Source: DATLCF01 sp035526505
Lineage (GTDB): Bacteria; Patescibacteriota; Saccharimonadia; Saccharimonadales; UBA4665
DNA length: 64,000 bases
Reading direction: 5' to 3'
NCBI GenBank assembly: GCA_035526505.1
Contig: DATLCF010000001.1
Coordinates: forward strand, 124,001-188,000
Part shown: positions 8,217 through 15,686 of the stretch, one piece after another
Layout: every line of letters begins with the position of its first letter
How positions within the stretch are numbered: the first letter of the stretch is position 1
Notes under the pieces: generated by a model
What the model saw: the letters and a program-made list of their open reading frames with translations, nothing else
What the model was told of the DNA's origin: nothing
Databases searched by the model: none
Made by a program: the position numbers and the translations under genes

Positions 8217-8305
8217 GGCGGAAGGGGTGGGATTCGAACCCACGGTACCGTTGCCGGCACTCCTGTTTTCAAGACAGGTGCACTCGACCACTATGCGACC
8301 CTTCC
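8216..8305 (-). tRNA. tRNA-Ser(TGA)
   Basis: Class II tRNA read on the minus strand. Acceptor GGAAGGG/CCCTTCC, anticodon stem CCTGT/ACAGG with loop CTTGAAA (anticodon TGA, UCN codons), long variable arm, G discriminator and encoded CCA. Confidence 0.95.
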
Positions 8306-8317
8306 ATAACAGGGGTA

Positions 8318-8346
8318 ATTATACCCTTATATGCTGCCTACGGCAA
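8318..8346 (-). promoter_or_regulatory. Promoter of tRNA-Ser(TGA)
   Basis: On the minus strand: TTGCCG (8341-8346), a 17-bp spacer, and TATAAT (8318-8323). The tRNA 5' end is 12 nt downstream. The initially transcribed region reads TTACCCCTGTTAT, part of which recurs after the -10 of the tRNA-Arg leader. Confidence 0.65.
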
Positions 8347-9006
8347 TCACGCCTGTGCAAATACGGCGCCATATACCTGCCGTGCGCCAGCGGCTTTTAA
8401 GGTAAGTGCTGCTGCTTCGAGCGTAGCGCCCGTTGTAAGTACATCATCGATAAGTAAAATATCGGCCTGGTGGATACGGCGCGGCCGCAGTGCGCGGAAC
8501 GCGCCCTCCATTTGTTTGCGCCGCGTGCCGCCACCCCGGCCCAGCTGGCGCTGCTGTCCGGTACGGGCAAGCAAGGGAATCGCCGGGCTAGAAAGTAGGC
8601 GGGCTATCCCGTTACTCATTAACTGCGCCTGGTCATAACCACGCTTGCGAACCCGATCGGTTGCCGTAGGCACATGCGTTACCAGTAAGCCGGCAGGCAA
8701 TTGTATTGCCATGGCCTGCGCTATGTCGGCTGCCGTGCTTTGGGCACGTCCGAATTTAAGGGCGTGAATACTTTCTTTAGCAAGACCGCCATAGGCGGTT
8801 GTCACCCATACATTTTTCAGGGCTGAACTGCGGCGACAGCGCATGCATGTCTGAAAGTTCTTACTCAAACAGCCACAGCGGTAGCAGCGCGAGGGCACTT
8901 GCTCCAGGGATGCTATACACACCGTACACAATACCGAGCCTTCCATCTGGCAGCCTATACAGTAGTGCGGCGCAATTGTGCTTATGATATACTCTATTAC
9001 GTTCAT
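8347..9006 (-). CDS. comF: ComF-family phosphoribosyltransferase-like protein
   Basis: A 219-residue ComF-type protein. The N-terminus has a cysteine-rich zinc-ribbon-like region (CIGCQMEGSVLCTVC, then CYRCGCLSK and CMRC). The C-terminal half has the phosphoribosyltransferase PRPP-binding motif ILLIDDVLTTGATLEAA (residues about 180-196). ComF proteins are linked to natural competence and DNA uptake in several bacteria; that role is family knowledge and not shown here. The frame extends 27 codons further upstream, but MNVIEYI at 9006 matches the family N-terminus and is chosen. Confidence 0.9.
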   Translation of the reverse strand: MNVIEYIISTIAPHYCIGCQMEGSVLCTVCIASLEQVPSRCYRCGCLSKNFQTCMRCRRSSALKNVWVTTAYGGLAKESIHALKFGRAQSTAADIAQAMAIQLPAGLLVTHVPTATDRVRKRGYDQAQLMSNGIARLLSSPAIPLLARTGQQRQLGRGGGTRRKQMEGAFRALRPRRIHQADILLIDDVLTTGATLEAAALTLKAAGARQVYGAVFAQA

Positions 9007-9044
9007 CGTTGTGTTTATTGTGTTGTAAATAATGTTTTTTGCAG

Positions 9045-9074
9045 TTGCAAGATAATTATTGCCTAAGCTATAAT
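9045..9074 (+). promoter_or_regulatory. Promoter of the Hsp20 gene
   Basis: TTGCAA (9045-9050), an 18-bp spacer, and TATAAT (9069-9074). A good Shine-Dalgarno (GGAGGG, about 9115-9120) lies before the ATG at 9130. Confidence 0.55.
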
Positions 9075-9129
9075 GATGATAATACAAAAAGAGTGTAGCG
9101 AATAATTAATTCCCGGAGGGTAACAACAT

Positions 9130-9621
9130 ATGGCGCGACGCAATCAACGCGACGACGACCTGCTGATGGAAGAGGACGAACTGACTGCCGCCTTTTTGGG
9201 CGACGACGATCAAGCAGTTCCTGCCGATCCCGTAGCAGCAGCCGGCCCGCAACAACCAGCAGTCGCTTCCGATGAGTGGGACGAGAGCGAAGACCTACCA
9301 GGCCAACTGGCCGTAGACGTATACGAGACTCGCGAAAAATTGGTGGTAAAAGCGCGTACCGCAGGGGTCAACAAGGGCGACCTAGACGTTAGTATTTCTG
9401 ACAACACACTGAGTATCCGTGGAACCTTGTCCGCCGGTAACGAAGACGACGTCGAAAACTACTTTGTACAAGAATGCTATTGGGGGGAGTTCTCGCGTAG
9501 CATTGCATTGCCAGTCCCGGTCAAAGAAGAAGAAATCGAAGCAGTCCTGAAGGATGGGGTACTAACCATCAGCTTTGCCAAGGTCAAGCAAGACACAGTC
9601 AAAAAGATTCAAGTACTGTAG
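9130..9621 (+). CDS. Hsp20/alpha-crystallin small heat-shock protein
   Basis: 163 residues. An acidic, Ala/Pro-rich N-terminal arm (residues 1-60) is followed by an alpha-crystallin domain (about 65-155): LAVDVYETREKLVVKARTAG, ISDNTLSIRG, the CYWGEFSRSIALP segment, and the closing strand VLKDGVLTISFAK. Members are ATP-independent holdases that keep unfolding proteins soluble. The C-terminal I-x-I/V anchor appears as IQVL. The start is supported by a strong Shine-Dalgarno 9 nt upstream. The gene has its own promoter and two hairpin terminators after it. Confidence 0.93.
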   Translation: MARRNQRDDDLLMEEDELTAAFLGDDDQAVPADPVAAAGPQQPAVASDEWDESEDLPGQLAVDVYETREKLVVKARTAGVNKGDLDVSISDNTLSIRGTLSAGNEDDVENYFVQECYWGEFSRSIALPVPVKEEEIEAVLKDGVLTISFAKVKQDTVKKIQVL

Positions 9622-9633
9622 TACTTATCTACA

Positions 9634-9672
9634 AAAAGACACTGCGCCATTTTGCCGGTGTCTTTTGTTTTT
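9634..9672 (+). terminator. Terminator of the Hsp20 gene
   Basis: Arms AAAAGACAC (9634-9642) and GTGTCTTTT (9658-9666), then a GTTTTT tail. Confidence 0.65.
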
Positions 9673-9696
9673 CATATAGCGCCGCTGGAAGGCAAC

Positions 9697-9726
9697 AAAA
9701 AACCGCTCATATTAGAGCGGTTTTTT
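9697..9726. terminator. Bidirectional terminator between hsp20 and the pilin genes
   Basis: A perfect 12-bp stem (AAAAAACCGCTC with GAGCGGTTTTTT) and a 6-nt loop, placed between two convergent transcription units. Confidence 0.85.
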
Positions 9727-9742
9727 GCATTAATCCTAGTGT

Positions 9743-10162
9743 TTAGGCGGTCGTTTCGACTGCTTTGTCCAGAACAAATCGGACGATAAACTGGGCAAGC
9801 GCCACAATAATCAACCCGACAACCGCAAAGATAATGGTATTCTTGGCTGCCGATACGTTACCGGAGTCACCACCGGAAGTAATGTATTTAAAACCACCGT
9901 AGATGATCATAATTACGGCCACAATACCCACGATGGCCGAAAAAATGTTAACGATAAATGTAATGAGCTTGGTTATGCCACTGGTGCCTGAACTTGTTTG
10001 AGCACACCCGTCGCTCGTCAACTTAAGCTCGGTACCTCCACACAAGTTACCTTGGAGTTCTGTTGCTGCGGCGAATGCCGTCACTGGTACCAGTACGGGA
10101 ACCGCCACCAATCCTAAACTTACCGCGACAACTGCTAATTTTTTGCGCAATGACTGCAACAT
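9743..10162 (-). CDS. T4SS pilin-like protein 1
   Basis: 139 residues. Signal peptide at residues 1-32 (basic start, hydrophobic core, AFA cleavage-like site), a short Cys-containing loop, then two hydrophobic helices separated by the family hallmark GGFKYITSGGDSGNVSAAKN. The VirB2/TrbC-like T4SS pilin family has this signal-loop-TM-loop-TM architecture. A Shine-Dalgarno (AAAGGAAAG) and a separate -10 (TATAAA, near 10197-10202) lie in the 94-bp gap upstream, so it may be transcribed on its own at a higher level. It is the last of six tandem paralogues and the one nearest the terminator. Confidence 0.85.
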   Translation of the reverse strand: MLQSLRKKLAVVAVSLGLVAVPVLVPVTAFAAATELQGNLCGGTELKLTSDGCAQTSSGTSGITKLITFIVNIFSAIVGIVAVIMIIYGGFKYITSGGDSGNVSAAKNTIIFAVVGLIIVALAQFIVRFVLDKAVETTA

Positions 10163-10256
10163 TTTTAACTTTCCTTTCTTAACGATACTGCTTACTTTTA
10201 TAGCACTCTGAAACTTTATTTACAATACCTGAAATACAACGGGCGGACGTGCCGCT

Positions 10257-10706
10257 TTAGCCAGTGGCCCCTGATTTTGCCAACACAAAGCGGACAATAA
10301 ACTGGGCCATAGCCACGACAACCAGCCCGACCACGGCATACACCAATGTGTTGCGGGCAGTATGGACGGCATTGCCGTCGCCCTGGGAGGTTATGTATTT
10401 AAAGCCGGAAACAATGATCATAACAATGGCGGCTATTCCTACGATGGCCGAAAACAGGTTAATAAGATTTTTTATCGTGGTTTGCAGCGACGATTGCCCG
10501 CCACAGCCAACCCCGCCTAATTGGCCAATGCCAGCACATGCATCGGCATGCGAAGTACTGCTGCCAATAACTACAGGACCAGGAACATACACGGACGCAG
10601 CCGACGCCGCAGGCGTTATCCCTGCAACAAATACGCCGGCAGCCAGGGCCAGGGCAAAAAAGGTGTGTTTATTTTTTTGTACAAATTGTGCAAGCATAGA
10701 AACCAT
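10257..10706 (-). CDS. T4SS pilin-like protein 2
   Basis: 149 residues with the same plan: signal peptide (about residues 12-37, ending ASAAS), a Cys-containing extracellular loop, and two hydrophobic helices around GGFKYITSQGDG-type sequence (here SGFKYITSQGD). The second helix is very like that of pilin 1 (AMAQFIVRFVL). The start is ambiguous: ATG 10706, or ATG 10697 three codons later, which is better spaced from the AAAAGG Shine-Dalgarno. It sits 15 nt downstream of pilin 3. Confidence 0.83.
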   Translation of the reverse strand: MVSMLAQFVQKNKHTFFALALAAGVFVAGITPAASAASVYVPGPVVIGSSTSHADACAGIGQLGGVGCGGQSSLQTTIKNLINLFSAIVGIAAIVMIIVSGFKYITSQGDGNAVHTARNTLVYAVVGLVVVAMAQFIVRFVLAKSGATG

Positions 10707-10721
10707 ACCTTTTAATATACA

Positions 10722-11108
10722 CTATGCAATTCTATTCAGAACAAGTACGACAATTGCCTGCGACAAGGCTGTAACTGCCAAACCGATAGCCGCATATATA
10801 ACACCTTGACGCCCTTTGCTAAAGTTGCCCGGGTCGCCGCTTGCCGTTATCATGCGCAAGCCGCCCACAATCACCATAATTACCGCGGCTATGCCGGTAA
10901 TAACCGAGAGCACGTTCAACACAACCTTCATGGTGGCAATAATAGGATTGGTGCTGGTTGGCCTGGCATCCCTACATACATCGGTATTGGCTGCCGCGCC
11001 GCTGCAAGTGTCGGTAAAAATGTTTACTGCCCCTGCAGTGCCGGGCAGGGCCATAACTGGGAACAACAGGGAAGCGGCCATACATAGGGCGACCAGCTTT
11101 TTACGCAT
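10722..11108 (-). CDS. T4SS pilin-like protein 3
   Basis: 128 residues: signal peptide (residues 1-27), a loop with two cysteines, and two hydrophobic helices separated by MITASGDPGNFSKGRQ. The ATG overlaps the stop of pilin 4 by one base (TAATG), implying translational coupling. The second helix (LSQAIVVLVLNRIA) diverges from pilins 1 and 2. Confidence 0.83.
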   Translation of the reverse strand: MRKKLVALCMAASLLFPVMALPGTAGAVNIFTDTCSGAAANTDVCRDARPTSTNPIIATMKVVLNVLSVITGIAAVIMVIVGGLRMITASGDPGNFSKGRQGVIYAAIGLAVTALSQAIVVLVLNRIA

Positions 11109-11437
11109 TATAATATCCCCCGAATGGCAAACGTTACGATAGCTTCGGCACTTAACGCAATTGCCAACCCGACCAGCGCATACACAATAGTTTGGCGTGC
11201 TTTGGCGATTTCCTGCGGGTCACCATCTGCCGTAATAAAGCGCAGACCAGCCAAGACAATTAAGATAACCGCCAGCACCCCAATAATCCCGAATACAAGC
11301 TGCAAAATAACCTGCAGGTTGGCTGTATTGGCACTTACTTTTGGCAACCCGGTGTCACACTGGCTGCCGCTACCACAGCGAGCCTGGGCAGTGGCAACAA
11401 GCTGCAGGGCTGTAGTGATTAGGCCGCCCGCTATCAT
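11108..11437 (-). CDS. T4SS pilin-like protein 4
   Basis: 109 residues, the shortest copy. An N-terminal hydrophobic stretch (MIAGGLITTALQLVATAQA) may serve as signal sequence. It is followed by a Cys-containing loop and two helices flanking FITADGDPQEIAKARQT. It overlaps the stop of pilin 5 by 4 bp (ATGA-type coupling). Confidence 0.8.
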   Translation of the reverse strand: MIAGGLITTALQLVATAQARCGSGSQCDTGLPKVSANTANLQVILQLVFGIIGVLAVILIVLAGLRFITADGDPQEIAKARQTIVYALVGLAIALSAEAIVTFAIRGIL

Positions 11438-11799
11438 TTGAATCTCCCGGCTATAAAGGCAACAACCGTGGCAGCCAATATGGCAATAACCAGGCCGATA
11501 ATGGCGTTGAGTATCGTCTGGCGAGCCTTAGTGGTTGCCCCCGGATCACCCTGGCTGGAGATGAATTGAATACCGCCCCATATAACTAAAGCTACCGCAA
11601 ATAGGGCAACCAGGCGGAGTAAATCTTCGATAATTGCAGCCAGGATCAGCCAAAGGTCGCTAAGGCCGGAAAGTTGGGGTGTACACAAATGGGTGTTGGG
11701 ATCGGGGGTACCATTCAAGTACTTGTACCATTTTGGGAAGCCTAAAAAATCGCCGCCGGGGCACGCCGCGCCAAAGCGCGTCAAGAGTTCGGTTATCAT
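11434..11799 (-). CDS. T4SS pilin-like protein 5
   Basis: 121 residues. Unlike its neighbours it lacks a clear signal peptide. The N-terminal 45 residues are polar/aromatic with two Cys, followed by two hydrophobic helices around FISSQGDPGATTKARQT. It overlaps pilin 6 by 4 bp. It may be a minor pilin or an inner-membrane component of the same family. Confidence 0.78.
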   Translation of the reverse strand: MITELLTRFGAACPGGDFLGFPKWYKYLNGTPDPNTHLCTPQLSGLSDLWLILAAIIEDLLRLVALFAVALVIWGGIQFISSQGDPGATTKARQTILNAIIGLVIAILAATVVAFIAGRFK

Positions 11800-12170
11800 G
11801 TAAAGAATCCTCCGGGGATAACAAAGTTAAGCAGTGCAAAGCCAAATATATACACTAACAAAGCAACCACGGTGTTAACAATTCTGTCAACTGCCTTAGC
11901 TGTGGCCCCGGGGTCGCCGCGCGACAGCGTGTATTGGATGCCGGCCCATATTAATGAGGCGATTATGACCAGCCCCACACCCAGCGACAGAAAACGGATG
12001 ACCCCAAACAGCATATCGGTCAACGGATTGCCAGTGCCAGTACATCCTATATTAATACTGGTGGTTACCCGTTGATTAGCGCCACCGCACTGGGCTGCAT
12101 AGACCGACAGGGGGACAACCGTAATAGCAAGCGCGACCATAGCGGACAGTATATGTAGTCGTTGTTTCAT
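11796..12170 (-). CDS. T4SS pilin-like protein 6
   Basis: 124 residues from ATG 12170. The frame opens 20 codons earlier, but MKQRLHILSAMVALAITV begins a proper signal peptide. A Cys-bearing loop and two helices flank YTLSRGDPGATAKAVDR. It is the first gene of the minus-strand pilin operon and divergent from the VirB6/TrbL-like gene. A -10-like TACTAT/TATAGT lies about 12 nt upstream. Confidence 0.8.
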   Translation of the reverse strand: MKQRLHILSAMVALAITVVPLSVYAAQCGGANQRVTTSINIGCTGTGNPLTDMLFGVIRFLSLGVGLVIIASLIWAGIQYTLSRGDPGATAKAVDRIVNTVVALLVYIFGFALLNFVIPGGFFT

Positions 12171-12234
12171 GCTGAGTCTAACTATAGTATCGATTGCACG
12201 ATGCCACAAGCTGCTCGTGCACAGCCACATTCAT

Positions 12235-12264
12235 GTTGTGCCAAGTATGTAGACGCACTATACT
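12235..12264 (+). promoter_or_regulatory. Candidate promoter of the T4SS plus-strand operon
   Basis: TTGTGC (12235-12240), an 18-bp spacer, and TATACT (12259-12264), 25 nt before the ATG at 12290. Confidence 0.4.
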
Positions 12265-12289
12265 AGGATGCGTAAGCTAGACGTTTTAT

Positions 12290-13642
12290 ATGGTAATAAA
12301 AAGACTCTCGCAAAAGCACCGTACACGTATATTTACGCTTCTGTTTGGTGCGTTGCTTGTTTTCCCCTTGGCCGCTGGCACTCAAAAAGCCCTTGCAGCC
12401 GTGCCCGGCGTTACAAGTTTGTCGCGCTCCGATGCCAATACCATCGGCGTAACCACAAGTGTTAATAATGTACCGGCGCCAGGCAATGTTTTAAAGGCTA
12501 GCGACGGTAAATCATTTAGTGGCAATATTGTGGTATTTCGTGAACCTCTTTCGGTTACCGAATCGTTTTGTTTTGTACCAGTAAAGGCAGCACTTACCGA
12601 ATCGACTAACCTGGCCGGTCAAAAATCACTGAGCGCCAAACTAACGGCGGATACCGCGTCTGCCACTACAACCATACAAGGACCGCCCAGCAATACGGGC
12701 GTAGGCTTTGTTATTGTAAACAAATGTTCCGGTGCCCAAATAAATCAATACAACAACCAGACAGTGAATGTGCTTGATGCCTGTCTGAATGGTTGTGTGG
12801 GCGGCGGCACAAGCGACAGGGAAGGCGACGAGCACGAAACCAATCCCACCTGCGAAACGTCGCCGGGCGCCGGCCCGCTCAGCTGGATTTTGTGCGGGAT
12901 CTACAATACTGTTGCCGATTCTACCGACTGGATCTATAGCAACGGCATCCAACCCTTGCTGCGCATGAAGCCCATCCCCATCAGTGATACCGGCAGCAAC
13001 AAAGTGGTGTTCGAGCTATGGTCCGCCTTCCGCCTATATGGCGATATCTTTTTGGTCATTGCCCTGCTGGTTATTGTGTTCGGCCAAGCCATTGGCGGCG
13101 GGGTGGTGGAAGCCTATACCGCGCGCAAGGCCTTGCCCCGTTTACTCATGGCAGCCATTCTTATTAACATATCTATCTATATTGTAGCGTTTGCCGTGGA
13201 TGCCACTAACGTTGTTGGCGGCGGCTTGGGACAAATAATGACCGCACCCCTTACCGATACGGGCAAATTTAATATCCGGCTCGATCTTAGCGAACAGGCC
13301 ACCTCGCTGGGTGTAGGTGGCGCGGCCCTTATCGGTGCCGGACTGGCGGGTGTTATATCATTAGGTAGCTTGGCTTCCGCACTGCCGTTCCTACTACTGT
13401 TTGCGGTATTGCCGTTATTCCTGGGGTTACTGGCCATACTTATTACCCTGATCGTGCGCCAAGCATTAATTATTTTGCTGGTTATTGTATCGCCCGTGGC
13501 CTTTGCCCTGTGGTGTTTACCTAATACCGAAAAATACTTTGGCCAATGGTGGGAGCTATTATTTCGGGCCTTACTGATATATCCTATGATTGTAGCCTTG
13601 TTCGCTATTGCAGATTTAATGTCGGTAATTTTTGGGAGCTAA
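12290..13642 (+). CDS. Polytopic T4SS protein, VirB6/TrbL-like
   Basis: 450 residues. A signal peptide (residues about 12-36) is followed by a periplasmic/extracellular region of about 180 residues with several Cys. From residue 235 to the end there are about six hydrophobic segments, including the stretch around SPVAFALWCLPNTEKYFGQWWELLFRALL, characteristic of polytopic T4SS channel proteins. VirB6/TrbL proteins form the inner-membrane part of the translocation channel. Homology is judged from architecture and position only. It is the first gene of a long plus-strand run through to 24758 and diverges from the pilin operon. Confidence 0.7.
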   Translation: MVIKRLSQKHRTRIFTLLFGALLVFPLAAGTQKALAAVPGVTSLSRSDANTIGVTTSVNNVPAPGNVLKASDGKSFSGNIVVFREPLSVTESFCFVPVKAALTESTNLAGQKSLSAKLTADTASATTTIQGPPSNTGVGFVIVNKCSGAQINQYNNQTVNVLDACLNGCVGGGTSDREGDEHETNPTCETSPGAGPLSWILCGIYNTVADSTDWIYSNGIQPLLRMKPIPISDTGSNKVVFELWSAFRLYGDIFLVIALLVIVFGQAIGGGVVEAYTARKALPRLLMAAILINISIYIVAFAVDATNVVGGGLGQIMTAPLTDTGKFNIRLDLSEQATSLGVGGAALIGAGLAGVISLGSLASALPFLLLFAVLPLFLGLLAILITLIVRQALIILLVIVSPVAFALWCLPNTEKYFGQWWELLFRALLIYPMIVALFAIADLMSVIFGS

Positions 13643-13646
13643 TGCT

Positions 13647-14867
13647 ATGGCATTGTGGGAAAACTTAGAACCAGTACTTGAGCTTGCAGCCCCTGGGTTT
13701 GTATTGCTGTACGGTACTAAATATGCCATCGAAAGAGCCCGCGGACCGTTAGGCTTTACCTTTGGAAAAACAAGTGAAGTGGGCGAACGGGGACGCAAAT
13801 TGGCCATGGGCTCGGAACATGACCCCAAAAGCTGGCAAAACATGGCCCGTACGAACTTCCGGCGCGGCCGGTTGCGCAGGCGCGAGGCGGTCATTGGCAC
13901 CATGAATAAACGAGAGCTAGAAATTGGTAAAGGCCAGGAGGGCAAACTAAGCCTTAAGCAAAGGGCCCAGCGCAGGGTATACTCCACTGCCGCGCGCGCC
14001 GTGGGGTACGGGGACTACGAAGGCGCCATATCGGAAGCCAACAAATCCGAGGCCGAACGTATTGCCACCCACCAAACCTATGGCCCGGACAGCACGGTTC
14101 GCGCCCAATGGGCCTACGAAAAAGACGGGCGTTACTATAACTATGCCACAGGCCAAGAAATGGCCACGGCAGATGTCAAGATGGCCCGCCGCGTATCTGG
14201 TAAAAACCTGTCCGCCCTGCAAGAATCTTTGTCATACGAAATGACCAAGGCCGACAACGACGAAACATACGGCAAGCTTATGTCCCGGTACATGGACCGC
14301 GCCCAAGAACTTGGCTTATCCGAAGACGAAGCGAATGGCGTATGGATTGGTCCAGCCTTTAAAAACAAAACGATGCGCCTGGAACAAAAAGCCCGCAAAT
14401 TCAAAAAAGGTGCCGATGGCAAGTTCTATGACGCTGGCATTAATTACGATTCGTTCTCGTCCGAAGCAGCTAATAAGTTCAAACAATACGACTACAGCGG
14501 CATTCAATCTTCTACCTTCGGAGCCATGGGGGATGACATTAAAGTACTTGCCCAAAAGAACCCTGCGCAGCTGAACGCCAAAGAACTTACCAGAATGCAG
14601 CACTACTACCATGCCCTAACAAACCTGGAAGCCCCGACCATGATGCCTGGCGGCGATGGCGGTACGCCCGGCGGTGTGCCGGCTGGTGCGCGAGCTGCAA
14701 GCTTTGGGGGTAGCGGTGTAAGCAGTGCCCAGGCCAAAGAAGCTATGTCACTTATTAAGGACGCCGCCCAATACGACAGCCGCATTACACAGTTGCCTTC
14801 GTATGCCGGTATGAGCGGCCCTGTAGCTTACCAGGAAGCTCGCAGCGACTACGGTAAAGCGGCCTAG
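13647..14867 (+). CDS. Hypothetical protein of the T4SS locus
   Basis: 406 residues, not recognised. A hydrophobic N-terminal segment (ELAAPGFVLLYGTKYAI, residues about 9-25) anchors it. The rest is soluble, highly charged, Lys/Arg/Ala-rich and probably helical, with a Gly-rich linker near residues 330-355. The ATG at 13647 is chosen over an upstream TTG because GGGAG lies 8 nt before it. That ribosome site sits inside the 3' end of the VirB6-like gene, so translation is probably coupled. The position suggests a structural or regulatory cytoplasmic partner of the channel. Confidence 0.7.
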   Translation: MALWENLEPVLELAAPGFVLLYGTKYAIERARGPLGFTFGKTSEVGERGRKLAMGSEHDPKSWQNMARTNFRRGRLRRREAVIGTMNKRELEIGKGQEGKLSLKQRAQRRVYSTAARAVGYGDYEGAISEANKSEAERIATHQTYGPDSTVRAQWAYEKDGRYYNYATGQEMATADVKMARRVSGKNLSALQESLSYEMTKADNDETYGKLMSRYMDRAQELGLSEDEANGVWIGPAFKNKTMRLEQKARKFKKGADGKFYDAGINYDSFSSEAANKFKQYDYSGIQSSTFGAMGDDIKVLAQKNPAQLNAKELTRMQHYYHALTNLEAPTMMPGGDGGTPGGVPAGARAASFGGSGVSSAQAKEAMSLIKDAAQYDSRITQLPSYAGMSGPVAYQEARSDYGKAA

Positions 14868-14879
14868 CCTATACGCTAT

Positions 14880-14908
14880 TTGACACTGACAAAAAATTTG
14901 GCTATAAG
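14880..14908 (+). promoter_or_regulatory. Internal promoter in the T4SS operon
   Basis: TTGACA (14880-14885), an exact 17-bp spacer, and TATAAG (14903-14908). The ATG at 14916 is 7 nt past the -10, so the message is probably leaderless. The TTG of the -35 is in frame and could be mistaken for a start codon. Confidence 0.7.
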
Positions 14909-14915
14909 AATCTGT

Positions 14916-15623
14916 ATGGTTGATCCCGGTCTATTTTTGGTCCAAAGAAGTCATGAGCTTGCAGCAGAAGCACACCGACGCGCCCATATCCCGGTCCTGC
15001 CGGCAGCGCAGGCAATAGCCGAGCGTGAGGACAATATACTCAAACTTACCGCATATATTGCCGAACAGTTGCGGAAAAAGCGCATAGATCCCGGCATAGT
15101 AGTGCACACCCAGGTGCGGTACGAGCACATGTCGGCAACAGGCATCACGGAAGCGACAGCTATGATACATGATGAAAAGCCTGGCGATGCGGTAATTGGT
15201 AGTGCATGGGAAATAGCGCGCATAGGTGATTCGGCACCGGGCCAAAGCCCTTACCGCAGGCCCCCTTTGTTACAGCGCGGCATTGGCATTTTAGCAACCG
15301 CCGGAGCCGAAGATCTTGTACGCTATAAACGGGCGCGTAACGGTACGTATTATATAAGTGACGAGGATGGCAGTCCGGATGGCAGGTTCGACCCCGACCG
15401 GGCCCAAGGGCCGACATGCATCGATACAGAGCTCCCGGACCGAAAAAACCCCGAGCTCGTAACGCAGGCCCACCAGGAACTGGGGCTTGTCATACCACCT
15501 ACTGATTCAGAAAGTGCGCTGGGTATATTCCGACGGTTTTCTAAAGTCTTAACGATAGAAAACTTGCTTACAGAATACGCCGGTCGCATGGGACTTATAC
15601 CAAACGATCAAACCCAGGCCTAA
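14916..15623 (+). CDS. Hypothetical soluble protein in the T4SS locus
   Basis: 235 residues from ATG 14916, not recognised. No signal peptide or membrane helix. It is rich in charged residues and appears globular. The preceding TTG at 14880 is rejected as the start because it is part of a consensus -35 element. It has its own promoter inside the T4SS gene run and lies between the unknown 406-residue protein and PrgI. It may be regulatory or an unrelated insertion. Confidence 0.65.
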   Translation: MVDPGLFLVQRSHELAAEAHRRAHIPVLPAAQAIAEREDNILKLTAYIAEQLRKKRIDPGIVVHTQVRYEHMSATGITEATAMIHDEKPGDAVIGSAWEIARIGDSAPGQSPYRRPPLLQRGIGILATAGAEDLVRYKRARNGTYYISDEDGSPDGRFDPDRAQGPTCIDTELPDRKNPELVTQAHQELGLVIPPTDSESALGIFRRFSKVLTIENLLTEYAGRMGLIPNDQTQA

Positions 15624-15672
15624 ATTAGGGACTAAACGCGTGCTTGGTATTCAGCACGCACGCCTATTCGGG

Positions 15673-15678
15673 TATACT
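15673..15678 (+). promoter_or_regulatory. -10 box of the PrgI gene
   Basis: TATACT, 8 nt before the ATG at 15687. Only a weak -35 (TTCAGC at 15650, 17-bp spacer). No Shine-Dalgarno sequence. Confidence 0.45.
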
Positions 15679-15686
15679 AAAATCAG

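Noticed and set aside
8115..8400. Two plus-strand frames across 8115-8400 (GGIRTHG and GVGFEPTV types)
   Set aside because: Antisense of tRNA-Ser(TGA); not protein-coding.
14880..14915. TTG at 14880 as a start codon
   Set aside because: It is the first three bases of a consensus TTGACA -35 element with a perfectly spaced -10. ATG 14916 is preferred.
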